A stretch of 64,000 bases of DNA from GCA-2709075 sp038146865 (GTDB lineage: Bacteria > Pseudomonadota > Alphaproteobacteria > MPNO01 > UBA2964). Below, piece after piece: positions 42,665 to 50,810 of the stretch. The notes beneath the pieces were generated by a model. The model did no database searches, was not told the DNA's origin, and was given only the letters and a program-made list of their open reading frames with translations. How positions within the stretch are numbered: the stretch's first letter is position 1; each line of letters begins with the position of its first letter. The translations under genes were made by a program, and so were the position numbers. The stretch covers positions 620,001-684,000 of the forward strand of contig JAYQSL010000002.1 of the NCBI GenBank assembly GCA_038146865.1, read 5' to 3'.

Positions 42665-43816
42665 TCAGTTTTCCATTGCTGGTGGCTGTCTTGTATTATT
42701 GATAATCGTGATGCCCCAATTTTCAACCTCTCGAGATAAATCAAGGTTTTGTTGAGCGAAACTCACGCCCAATTGCTCCGGGCTACCAAAGAAATGAATT
42801 TTGATACCCGCTTTTTTCTGTGAAATATAACTAATCTCTATTTGGTAAATCGACGCAATCAAGGCCAAATTCTTCTGGATACCGACCCATTGAGATAACC
42901 CATCATAATATACCATTGCTGATATCGAACCTCGATCTTGGAAACGAATTACGTTCTGTCTTTTCCACTTTTCAGATAGATCCCGCACAACATTTTTAGT
43001 AGCTCGAGCGAGAACGCTCTCCAATGAACTATTCCGTGGAGCTCGGATACTCCTCACTTCAGTATAATCCGACAAACCCATCCGAATGCGGCGGATGGTT
43101 AATTGCAACATTATTTCATCCTTGTAGAAATTTTCGACTGGCTCTGCAGACAGTAAAAATATCCCAGAGGTGCCAAAATGCCGGCAGGCCTCCTCAATTT
43201 TTGACTCCTCTGCTTCCAGGGCCTGCTGCGCCGTTATTATCCGATTAAATCCCATATCTGCCGCAGGAAACTTTAGTGGCAGAAGAGAATAAGTTTTATC
43301 CTGAGCTTCCCAAGCTTTACGCCAAGGGTTTTGAGCCTCCCAGAGCAATTGTTTTTCGCGTTCGCGATATATTGGCAATACCAAAAGGGGCTTGCTAAAA
43401 CTCTCCGCAAATCCTACCCCCAAACCATGAAGGTATCGTCTAACATCTTTGCTTGAAAAAATGATACTAAGAGAGGCTATATATCTTATTTGAGAACTTT
43501 TTTCGTCCTCAATCTGCACAGCTGAAACCAGTTCTTCAATCTTTTCGTCACTTATTTGTGGCAACTTCTCCATTTCTTTTTCTGGAACTATTCGTTCAAT
43601 CAGTCTCTGGTAAGCCGTCAGGCGACCTTTCTTGAGCGCAAATTCCCTCGCTAGTTCGGCTGAAACAGCAGTATGGTCAACAAAGACCGAATCTATTTTA
43701 TAAGCATTCTCAGCTTTTAGAACATGCCCGAAACCACCGAGAAAAATCATAATGAGCGATATTAACAAAGAGACCTTGATCGGGATCCGATGGAAGCAAC
43801 CTAGCATTGCAAACAC
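42665..43816 (-). CDS. DUF2066 domain-containing periplasmic protein
   Basis: About 383 residues. A signal sequence (FAMLGCFHRIPIKVSLLISLIMIFLGGFGHVLKA) is followed by a DUF2066 domain: IDSVFVDHTAVSAELAREFALKKGRLTAYQRLIERIV near the start, FVLPIYREREKQLLWEAQNPWRKAW-type motifs and ITAQQALEAEE. Its function is unknown, but it is regularly next to the purM-purN and phosphatidyltransferase-hdaA genes in alphaproteobacteria. The start is uncertain: the frame runs up to 43939, overlapping purM. GTG 43816, with AAAGG six bases upstream, is the best-supported choice, and ATG 43807 is close by. Confidence 0.78.
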   Translation of the reverse strand: MFAMLGCFHRIPIKVSLLISLIMIFLGGFGHVLKAENAYKIDSVFVDHTAVSAELAREFALKKGRLTAYQRLIERIVPEKEMEKLPQISDEKIEELVSAVQIEDEKSSQIRYIASLSIIFSSKDVRRYLHGLGVGFAESFSKPLLVLPIYREREKQLLWEAQNPWRKAWEAQDKTYSLLPLKFPAADMGFNRIITAQQALEAEESKIEEACRHFGTSGIFLLSAEPVENFYKDEIMLQLTIRRIRMGLSDYTEVRSIRAPRNSSLESVLARATKNVVRDLSEKWKRQNVIRFQDRGSISAMVYYDGLSQWVGIQKNLALIASIYQIEISYISQKKAGIKIHFFGSPEQLGVSFAQQNLDLSREVENWGITIINNTRQPPAMEN

Positions 43817-43897
43817 ACTAATAACCTTTATCTTCGCTGATATCTGGCATAACAAAATCATTAAGACATTATCGCGATTAGCATGGGTTAGAAAGAC

Positions 43898-44935
43898 ATG
43901 AGTTCCGGTAGCTACAGGGATGCAGGCGTGGATACACACAAGGCAGCCGATTTCATTCGGGATATAAAGGCTGACGTTCGGTCAACCCAAAGAGCCGGCG
44001 CCGATACAGAAATCGGAGGCTTTGGAGGTATCTTCGACCTCGCCAAGGCAGGCTTTAAAGATCCTATCTTAGTTGCCGCAACTGATGGTGTAGGTACCAA
44101 ATTAAAAATAGCACTAGAGACCGGGCAGCATGGAACAGTAGGGATCGACTTAGTCGCAATGTGCGTTAATGACATAGTCGTCCAAGGAGCAGAACCACTT
44201 TTCTTTTTGGATTATCTTGCGACTGGTAAGTTAATAACTTCTGTTGCAAAGGATGTCATTTCTGGAATTACTATCGGCTGTCAGGAAGCCGGTTGCGCCT
44301 TAATAGGAGGCGAAACGGCTGAGATGCCAGGCTTTTATGCCGCAGAGGATTACGATCTTGCTGGGTTTGCGGTGGGAGCTGCAGAACGAAATAGTATCCT
44401 AAACGGAAACACTATAAAGCCTCATGACCTATTGATTGGCCTTGCTTCAAGCGGCCTTCATTCAAATGGATTTTCCTTGGTGAGAAAAGTTATCCGAAGT
44501 TCTGGCATCGGGCTCGATTCTCCCTGCCCTTTTGCTAAGGGAACCCTGGGAGAAAACCTATTATACCCTACAAAAATTTACGTCCAAAGTTGTCTCGCTC
44601 TTCACAGGGAGGGTATAGCAAAAGGCTTTGCACATATCACAGGAGGTGGCTTGATCGAGAATATACCACGTATTCTCCCAACTGGCTTAGGCGTTTCTTT
44701 GAATGCAAAACAATGGCCGGCGCCCCCCATTTATCGATGGCTTGCAAATGAGGGGGGCATACCGCCCCGAGATATGGCCGAGACCTTTAACTGCGGTATA
44801 GGGATGATTTTGATTGTTGCACCTGAAAACGTAGAAAAAGCCAATAAACTGTTATTACAGAATAACCAAAAAAGTTTTATTGTGGGAGAAGTCATAGAGT
44901 CCCAGAAAGGGTCAAGAATCGGTGAATATCGATAG
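43898..44935 (+). CDS. purM: Phosphoribosylformylglycinamidine cyclo-ligase
   Basis: Makes AIR from FGAM in purine synthesis. The 345-residue sequence has AATDGVGTKLKIALETGQHGTVGIDLVAMCVNDIVVQGAEPLFFLDY (about 65-110), the GETAEMPGFYA loop and a terminal FAHITGGGLIENIPRILP and FNCGIGMILIV. All are invariant PurM segments. It is divergent from the DUF2066 gene with an 80-bp shared upstream region, and purN follows 12 bp after the stop. Full length. Confidence 0.96.
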   Translation: MSSGSYRDAGVDTHKAADFIRDIKADVRSTQRAGADTEIGGFGGIFDLAKAGFKDPILVAATDGVGTKLKIALETGQHGTVGIDLVAMCVNDIVVQGAEPLFFLDYLATGKLITSVAKDVISGITIGCQEAGCALIGGETAEMPGFYAAEDYDLAGFAVGAAERNSILNGNTIKPHDLLIGLASSGLHSNGFSLVRKVIRSSGIGLDSPCPFAKGTLGENLLYPTKIYVQSCLALHREGIAKGFAHITGGGLIENIPRILPTGLGVSLNAKQWPAPPIYRWLANEGGIPPRDMAETFNCGIGMILIVAPENVEKANKLLLQNNQKSFIVGEVIESQKGSRIGEYR

Positions 44936-44947
44936 CATCAATTCAAT

Positions 44948-45601
44948 ATGTCTAGATTAAAAACCGCGATTCTCATTTCGGGCCGAGGAAGCAATATGCA
45001 GGCCTTGATAGAGGAATGCTGTAAGCCTGAGGCCCCTGCCGAAATTGTTTTGGTAATTGCCAATAACCCCCATGCCGCTGGGCTAAAATTCGCAAGAGAG
45101 AATAATATACCCACCAATGTGATTGATCACAGAAATTTTAAGAACAGAGAGGATTTTGAGAATGAGCTAAATAGCTCGTTGGAATCTAATCAGGTGGAGT
45201 TCGTTTGTCTTGCTGGTTTCATGCGAATACTTACCAACAATTTTATTGGGAGATGGAGTGACCGAGTAATAAATATCCACCCTTCCTTACTTCCGGCTTA
45301 TCCCGGCCTGAACACTCACCAAAGAGCACTTGAAGATGGTGTAAAATTTGTAGGTTGCACAGTTCATTTTGTTAGAGAAGAGGTGGACGTGGGCCCAATA
45401 ATAATCCAAGCAGCGGTGCCTGTTAAATCAAAGGACACAATTGAAACGTTGGCAGCACGAGTATTAGCCAAAGAGCACAGGTGCCTTTGTTTTGCATTAA
45501 CTCAAATTGCTCTGGGAAATGTAAAAATTTCCTCTGGCAGAGTTGTAATCAACGCTTCGGCTGCACCAGCCTCTGGCACAACAAACCCATTATTGTCATA
45601 G
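44948..45601 (+). CDS. purN: Phosphoribosylglycinamide formyltransferase
   Basis: Transfers a formyl group from 10-formyl-THF to GAR in purine synthesis. The phosphate loop is ISGRGSNMQALIE (about 9-21). The catalytic core INIHPSLLPAYPGLNTHQRALEDGVKFVGCTVHFV (about 114-148) contains the Asn and His. VDVGPIIIQAAVPV supplies the Asp. 217 residues, normal; the final ~15 residues are unconserved. Co-transcribed with purM. Confidence 0.95.
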   Translation: MSRLKTAILISGRGSNMQALIEECCKPEAPAEIVLVIANNPHAAGLKFARENNIPTNVIDHRNFKNREDFENELNSSLESNQVEFVCLAGFMRILTNNFIGRWSDRVINIHPSLLPAYPGLNTHQRALEDGVKFVGCTVHFVREEVDVGPIIIQAAVPVKSKDTIETLAARVLAKEHRCLCFALTQIALGNVKISSGRVVINASAAPASGTTNPLLS

Positions 45602-45678
45602 TTCAGCCGAAATGGGGTTGACTATATTCGACCTGAATACATTAATGCCTCAAAAATTGAGAGAAGAAAGGTTCTTTA

Positions 45679-45807
45679 ATGAGTGAAATTAACGAAGAAA
45701 TAGCAAAAAAGTCTGAGGCCGGCTTCAAAGGTTTTTGTCAGGCTACTACTATTGGAACCATTGGCGTTGTTATTATATTACTGTTGATGGCCGCTTTTCT
45801 TCTCTAA
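45679..45807 (+). CDS. aa3-type cytochrome c oxidase subunit IV family protein (tiny)
   Basis: A 42-residue protein with a single transmembrane helix (TIGTIGVVIILLLMAAFLL). It is preceded by a soluble stretch, AKKSEAGFKGFCQATTIG, that fits the small bacterial aa3 oxidase subunit IV family (PF07835). An AAAGG site lies 7 nt before the ATG. In Paracoccus and Rhodobacter the equivalent helix binds at the edge of the oxidase and is not essential. No other oxidase subunit is nearby, but members are often encoded alone. Convergent with ndk. Confidence 0.7.
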   Translation: MSEINEEIAKKSEAGFKGFCQATTIGTIGVVIILLLMAAFLL

Positions 45808-45838
45808 AACCAACAGCATTTCTTGAGTTCTTACCGCA

Positions 45839-46261
45839 TTAACCTACAATATCCGATTCAGAGAAGAAAAATCCTATCTCATTTGCAGCATTGGCAAGCG
45901 AGTCAGATCCATGTACTGAGTTAGCTTCTATGGACTCTGCAAAAGACGCTCTAACGGTCCCCTCAGCTGCATTTGCTGGGTTTGTCGCACCCATGATTTC
46001 TCGATTACGAGCGACCGCATTTTCTCCCTCCAGGACCTGTACAACAACAGGACCAGAAATCATAAATTCACATAAATCCTCGAAAAAAGATCTCTCTGCA
46101 TGCACTCCGTAAAACCCCTCAGCCTGCGCTCTGGTAAGCTGGATCCGCCGTTGAGCAACAATCCGAAGACCGGCGTCTTCAAACATTGCATTTATTTTTC
46201 CGGTAAGATTTCGCCTTGTCGCGTCGGGTTTGATAATCGAAAGAGTTCGTTCAATAGCCAT
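45839..46261 (-). CDS. ndk: Nucleoside diphosphate kinase
   Basis: Balances nucleoside triphosphates by transferring the gamma phosphate through a phospho-His. The catalytic His is in ANSVHGSDS. TLSIIKPDATRRNLTGKI, RAQAEGFYGVHAERSFF and NREIMGATNPANAAEGTVR are invariant Ndk segments. The ATG at 46261 gives MAIERTLSIIKPDATRR, the usual start and 140-residue length; an ATG 15 nt upstream is also in frame. It stands alone, convergent with the tiny oxidase subunit gene. Confidence 0.96.
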   Translation of the reverse strand: MAIERTLSIIKPDATRRNLTGKINAMFEDAGLRIVAQRRIQLTRAQAEGFYGVHAERSFFEDLCEFMISGPVVVQVLEGENAVARNREIMGATNPANAAEGTVRASFAESIEANSVHGSDSLANAANEIGFFFSESDIVG

Positions 46262-46383
46262 TGGTTTTTGATCCATTAAAAAGTGTGGGGCGGCTTATAG
46301 CTGTTACCGAAGCTAGCGGCAAGATTATTTTGAGATAATTTGTTGTAGCCTTTAAAGAGTGATAATAAAAAATGTCTTAATAC

Positions 46384-46695
46384 TCAGGCACTGTTTTTTG
46401 TTTCCCACCTACCTTCTGAAGATTGCTGCCAGTAGGTAATAGTGTATCCATTATCAGTATAGTGCCTCCAACGGGCCCGAGCCAAGTCAACTGCCGCGTC
46501 GTCGGCTCCATTAAACACCTCTAAACAACGTTCAAAGTCGTCTAAATCCGGAGTTTCATTTCCATCCAACACAACTAACACATCTGATTCATTTGGGTTT
46601 TCATATTTCTCTGTGATCCAAATGGGCTGAGACTCGGCCTGTCCTTCCTTTATGGTTCCATGAGGTAAAAAAAGGATGATTGGTCGTATGTCCAT
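46384..46695 (-). CDS. holC: DNA polymerase III chi subunit, C-terminal part (split gene)
   Basis: The C-terminal two thirds of HolC in a frame different from its N-terminus. From FLPHGTIKEG through QPIWITEKYENPNESDVLVVLDG, RWRHYTDNGYTITYWQQ to the end WETKNSA it matches chi subunits. The eight residues before FLPHG are a by-product of the wrong frame. Chi links the clamp loader to SSB in the replisome. The break lies in a run of seven T (minus strand) at about 46667-46673. Confidence 0.82.
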   Translation of the reverse strand: MDIRPIILFLPHGTIKEGQAESQPIWITEKYENPNESDVLVVLDGNETPDLDDFERCLEVFNGADDAAVDLARARWRHYTDNGYTITYWQQSSEGRWETKNSA

Positions 46696-46841
46696 AGTAT
46701 TGAATTAATTATGCTAACTCTTTCCTCGCTCTCCACTCGCACTAATGCTCGTTTTCCAGAGGCAATCACCCTCTCCAAAAGTTTGGGCAGTGCCGACTCA
46801 ATGTTACTTAAGGTTAGATGGTAAAAGCTAATTTCCGTCAT
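46650..46841 (-). CDS. holC: DNA polymerase III chi subunit, N-terminal part (split gene)
   Basis: This 63-residue frame reads MTEISFYHLTLSNIESALP, then VIASGKRALVRVESEERVSIINSILWTYDQSSFF before diverging. HolC proteins begin exactly this way, and LWTY should be followed by SFLPHG. That motif occurs immediately downstream in another frame. Eight T residues instead of seven, or five, would restore one chain of about 150 residues. It starts 18 nt after pepA on the same strand; pepA-holC is a standard bacterial gene pair. Confidence 0.82.
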   Translation of the reverse strand: MTEISFYHLTLSNIESALPKLLERVIASGKRALVRVESEERVSIINSILWTYDQSSFFYLMEP

Positions 46842-46859
46842 TAGAGCCTTACAAAACGC

Positions 46860-48353
46860 CTATTCTTCAAAGTGTTCAGCGACCAGACGGTCAAGTAATC
46901 TGACACCAAATCCGGTGCCACCCTTTGGAACTATAGGAGAGTCTGCATTTGACCAGGTAACACCGGCTATATCCAAATGTGCCCACTTTACTCCATCTTG
47001 GACGAAGCGCTGGAGAATCTGCGCAGCCGTGATACTTCCTGCATCTCTCCCCCCAACATTTTTCATATCTGCGATCTGTGATTTCACTTGGTTGTCATAG
47101 TCATCACCAAGTGGCATTCGCCAAACCCTCTCTCCCGTCTCCTCACCGCTTTTAGAAAGTCTATTTGCTAATTCGTCATCATTCGCAAACATTCCTGCAT
47201 AATGGTGACCTAACGATATGATAATAGCGCCAGTCAGAGTTGCGAGATCAATCATGGTGTGAGGCTTGAACTTTTGCTGACACCACCACATGGCATCAGC
47301 CAGAACAAGGCGGCCTTCTGCATCTGTATTGATTACCTCTATAGTCTGTCCACTCATTGTTTTGACAACATCGCCTGGCCTTTGTGCCGTTCCAGATGGC
47401 ATATTTTCAACCAGCCCTGCTACACCGACGGCATTCACTTTTGCCTTTCTTTCTGCGAGGACACGCATCAGTCCTGTTACTACTCCAGCCCCTCCCATAT
47501 CCCATTTCATATCCTCCATACCTCCTGAAGGTTTAATAGAAATGCCACCGGTATCAAAAGTCACACCTTTTCCAATGAAGGCTATCGGGCGTTTGTTAGA
47601 TGAATTGGGAGCACCATCCCATCGCATAGAGAGTAACCTCGGGGTCCGTTGACTACCTTGGGCTACCCCTAACAAGGCGCCCATTCCCAATTTCCTCATT
47701 TCTCGTTCGCCGAGCACCTGTATTTTTATTCCTAATTTTTTAAGTTCACGTGCTCGCTCCACGAAACTCTCTGGAAACAATATATTGGCGGGCTCTGACA
47801 CCAAATCCCTTGTAAGAAAGACCCCGTTTGCGACCTTAGACAAAGACGAATAAATTTTCCTGGCTTTGGCAAATTCACGAACACCAATAATGAGATTTTT
47901 CAGTTTTGGCTGATCTTTCTTTTTTTCTTTTGTTCGATATTTATCAAAGCGATAGCTCCGCAATAGAGCCCCAAATGCCAAGTTAGCGGAAAATTCAGTT
48001 GCAGAGAGCTTCGATCCCGGCATTGAGTCAACTATCACATAGGCAGCATTTTGATGGGCTAAATGAGGGTAAATTTTGCCCCCCACTAGTTGAGCTGACC
48101 CAACCTGCAGCCTTTTAGGGTCTCCAATCCCGACCAGAACTATTTTGGAACTTTTTAGTCCATTGGGTGCATTTAAAACCAATACCTGCCCGAGTGTTCC
48201 TTCAAAATCCTCATTTTTAATTACGCGACTTATTGATCCATTTGTTTTTTTATCGAGGGCTTGCGCTGCAGAGAGCAATCCTCCACCATCAGAGACCATT
48301 AAGACCAGAGGATGATCAGTAGAAAAATCGGCTTTAGCAAATTTTATTCGCAT
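46860..48353 (-). CDS. pepA: Leucyl aminopeptidase
   Basis: An M17 zinc aminopeptidase of 497 residues that trims N-terminal residues from peptides. The N-terminal macro-like domain is followed by the catalytic domain. FIGKGVTFDTGGISIKPSGGMEDMKWDMGGAG (about 262-293) contains the catalytic Lys and first metal Asp. The signature NTDAEGRLVLAD (about 338-349) supplies the second Asp-Glu pair and Arg. First gene of a pepA-holC operon, divergent from lptF across a 220-bp region, which is the classical arrangement. Complete. Confidence 0.95.
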   Translation of the reverse strand: MRIKFAKADFSTDHPLVLMVSDGGGLLSAAQALDKKTNGSISRVIKNEDFEGTLGQVLVLNAPNGLKSSKIVLVGIGDPKRLQVGSAQLVGGKIYPHLAHQNAAYVIVDSMPGSKLSATEFSANLAFGALLRSYRFDKYRTKEKKKDQPKLKNLIIGVREFAKARKIYSSLSKVANGVFLTRDLVSEPANILFPESFVERARELKKLGIKIQVLGEREMRKLGMGALLGVAQGSQRTPRLLSMRWDGAPNSSNKRPIAFIGKGVTFDTGGISIKPSGGMEDMKWDMGGAGVVTGLMRVLAERKAKVNAVGVAGLVENMPSGTAQRPGDVVKTMSGQTIEVINTDAEGRLVLADAMWWCQQKFKPHTMIDLATLTGAIIISLGHHYAGMFANDDELANRLSKSGEETGERVWRMPLGDDYDNQVKSQIADMKNVGGRDAGSITAAQILQRFVQDGVKWAHLDIAGVTWSNADSPIVPKGGTGFGVRLLDRLVAEHFEE

Positions 48354-48572
48354 TGTTCTTTTCGCCTCTCAATCATTTCAATTTAAATTGTTCACCAAGA
48401 TATCTTGTTTCAACCGCTTGCAAAGGGAATTACCCCATTCCTTTTCGTAGTGAGTAAAGTCGTCCCAAAGTTGATACATTTCTAGTATTTGAGATGCAAA
48501 TACACATTAGACAAAAGCAACAGCACTGGTTAAGTCTGTGACACTCGACATCTAAAGATTTATACTGATTCA

Positions 48573-49703
48573 GTGACAAGATTAGATTGGTATATTTTTC
48601 GCCAAGTGATAGTGGCGACAATTTTTGTGACGGTAACCCTGACTGGTGTCGTCTGGCTTATGCAATCATTGCGTTTCATTGAAATGATTGTAACTCGAGG
48701 TCTATCGGGACAGGTCTTTCTTTATTTAACACTACTGCTGCTGCCTTCATTTTTAAGCATTATTTTACCATTGGCGCTCGTGATAGCGGTCATTTTTACG
48801 TATAATAAACTGTTAAATGACAGCGAATTAATTGTTATGAGAGCCGGCGGTTGCAGCCAATATGGCCTTGCCAGACCTGCCATCCTGTTATCGTTACTGA
48901 TTATGATTATTGGATATAGCCTATCGCTCTATCTTGTGCCTTCTTCTTTTCGGACTTTCAAAGACTTACAGTTTCAATTGAGAAATTCTTTCCCAGCGGT
49001 TCTATTGCAGGAGGGGGTTTTTAGCCCAATGGGAAAAGGTATCACCGTATTTATCCGAAAGAGATCTGACCGAGGAGGACTGAAAGGTATTATCGTTCAT
49101 GACGCCCGAACCCCATCCTCTCCCATTACAATGATGGCCGATGAAGGTGCAATAGTGCCTGGAAAAAATGGTCCCAAGGTAATTATGGTAAACGGAAACC
49201 GCCAGCAAGTAGACCGAGTTTCAGGTCAGTTATCTGTTTTGTATTTTGACCGCTATAGCTTTGACCTTGAGGCCGCAGGAGCCAAGAGCACTGCTCGATG
49301 GAGGGAGCCCAAAGAGCGCTACCTAAACGAACTATTTTTCCTCTCCGGCCAAGAGCATAAAATCTACAATTTCCATAAGCTCAGAATGGAAGGCCATTAT
49401 CGACTATCCATGCCATTATTATCGATTGGGCTTGTCCTGGGCGCTTTGGGAATTCTGCTAGGTGGCGACTTGAATAGGAGGGGTCAAGCTCCTCGAATTC
49501 TTTTTGCGACCGCTTTGACCATATCTACAGAGCTAGCACATTTCGCACTACAAAATCTCGGAGAGAGGATGCCACACCTAACTCTTGGGATGTATGCCTT
49601 GCCCTTAGTCCCTGCAGTTCTGGGAGTCATCTTTTTGAGCTCTTGGAAACCGATTTTCTCTTGGACAGAAATCAAGGCTTATGCCTCGCGAAGCGCGGAT
49701 TAG
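48573..49703 (+). CDS. lptF: LPS export ABC transporter permease LptF
   Basis: Inner-membrane subunit of the LptB2FG machine that extracts lipopolysaccharide. It has three N-terminal membrane segments, with the LNDSELIVMRAGGCSQ coupling helix (about 87-102). A periplasmic beta-jellyroll (about 130-270) and three C-terminal segments follow (LSMPLLSIGLVLGALGILLGG onward). 376 residues. Translation starts at GTG 48573; the gene is divergent from pepA. lptG begins 9 bp after its stop, so the two are one operon with lptD. Confidence 0.92.
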   Translation: MTRLDWYIFRQVIVATIFVTVTLTGVVWLMQSLRFIEMIVTRGLSGQVFLYLTLLLLPSFLSIILPLALVIAVIFTYNKLLNDSELIVMRAGGCSQYGLARPAILLSLLIMIIGYSLSLYLVPSSFRTFKDLQFQLRNSFPAVLLQEGVFSPMGKGITVFIRKRSDRGGLKGIIVHDARTPSSPITMMADEGAIVPGKNGPKVIMVNGNRQQVDRVSGQLSVLYFDRYSFDLEAAGAKSTARWREPKERYLNELFFLSGQEHKIYNFHKLRMEGHYRLSMPLLSIGLVLGALGILLGGDLNRRGQAPRILFATALTISTELAHFALQNLGERMPHLTLGMYALPLVPAVLGVIFLSSWKPIFSWTEIKAYASRSAD

Positions 49704-49712
49704 GATCTTGTC

Positions 49713-50807
49713 ATGCGGTTATATTTGACCTTATCTATCTACATTGGAAAGTTATTTTTATTCTGGTGGGCTTCTGTATTTTTCCTTCTATCGCTTCTCA
49801 TCGCATTGTTCGATATGATCGAACTCCTCCGGATCACAGCTAGTTTAAAAGATATATCCTTTCAAACAATTTTAACCCTGGTTTTCCTTAAATTACCTAC
49901 CCTGACCCAGAAGGCTATACCATTTACTATTCTATTCGGGGCAATGCTGACATTTTGGCAGTTTAATAAAAATCAAGAATTTGTGGTGGCACGTGCTGGC
50001 GGCATTTCAGCTTGGGAATTTCTTTTGCCGGCAGTGTTCCTGGCAATGTTAATAGGGATAATACAGGTAACCATTTATGGGCCGTTATCATCCACACTGA
50101 TGCTAAAGTTTCAGCAATTAAAAACTGAAAACTTGAAAAGCAAGAGCAGTCTGGCGACGCTCGCTGCAGAGGGAATTTGGTTTCGGCAAGCGACGGCAGA
50201 TACTAATTATATTCTGCATGGAGCACAAATAGTGCCGCGCAGCATGGAGCTCAGAAACGCGATAGTTTTTCGTTTCAATGCCGATGGAAAGTTTATTCAA
50301 AGGATAGACGCGCCTACCGGATATCTTTTTGACAAAAATTGGGTGTTTCCAGAGGCGCGGTCAACTGGATTAGAGGGTCTTATTAAAAAAATAGATAATC
50401 TAAAATTACCAACTGAGCTCACAAGAGAAAATGTTCAAGATAGTTTTGCGAAACCTAATACATTTTCCATTTGGCAGTTGCCCGGTTTTATCGAAATTAT
50501 CGAGAAAGCAGGTTTTTCAGGGGTTAAACATAGAATCCACCTATATTCGCTCCTTGTTTCGCCACTTCTCTTATGTGCCATGGTATTATTCGCAGGCGTT
50601 TTTACCCTTCACAAGCAAAGACGTGGTGGGGGCGCTATTGCGATAGTTTTAGGGGTGTGTTTTGGATTCATTATCTATTTTGGCTCCGACCTTGCCCACG
50701 CTCTTGGGCAATCGGCCCGTATTCCACCTATAATGGCAGCATGCAGCCCCACTGCTATCGCCTTGTTGGTTTCTGCGACAATATTATTCTACAGAGAAGA
50801 TGGTTGA
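49713..50807 (+). CDS. lptG: LPS export ABC transporter permease LptG
   Basis: Partner permease of LptF. The 364-residue sequence has the same layout: membrane segments, coupling region NKNQEFVVARAGGISAWEFLLPA (about 88-110), a periplasmic domain and C-terminal helices ending in LAHALGQSARIPPIMAACSPTAIALLVSATILFYREDG. That ending is characteristic of LptG. LptD starts 3 bp after its stop. All three genes are complete, so LPS (or a related glycolipid) is probably made by this organism. Confidence 0.92.
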   Translation: MRLYLTLSIYIGKLFLFWWASVFFLLSLLIALFDMIELLRITASLKDISFQTILTLVFLKLPTLTQKAIPFTILFGAMLTFWQFNKNQEFVVARAGGISAWEFLLPAVFLAMLIGIIQVTIYGPLSSTLMLKFQQLKTENLKSKSSLATLAAEGIWFRQATADTNYILHGAQIVPRSMELRNAIVFRFNADGKFIQRIDAPTGYLFDKNWVFPEARSTGLEGLIKKIDNLKLPTELTRENVQDSFAKPNTFSIWQLPGFIEIIEKAGFSGVKHRIHLYSLLVSPLLLCAMVLFAGVFTLHKQRRGGGAIAIVLGVCFGFIIYFGSDLAHALGQSARIPPIMAACSPTAIALLVSATILFYREDG

Positions 50808-50810
50808 GTT

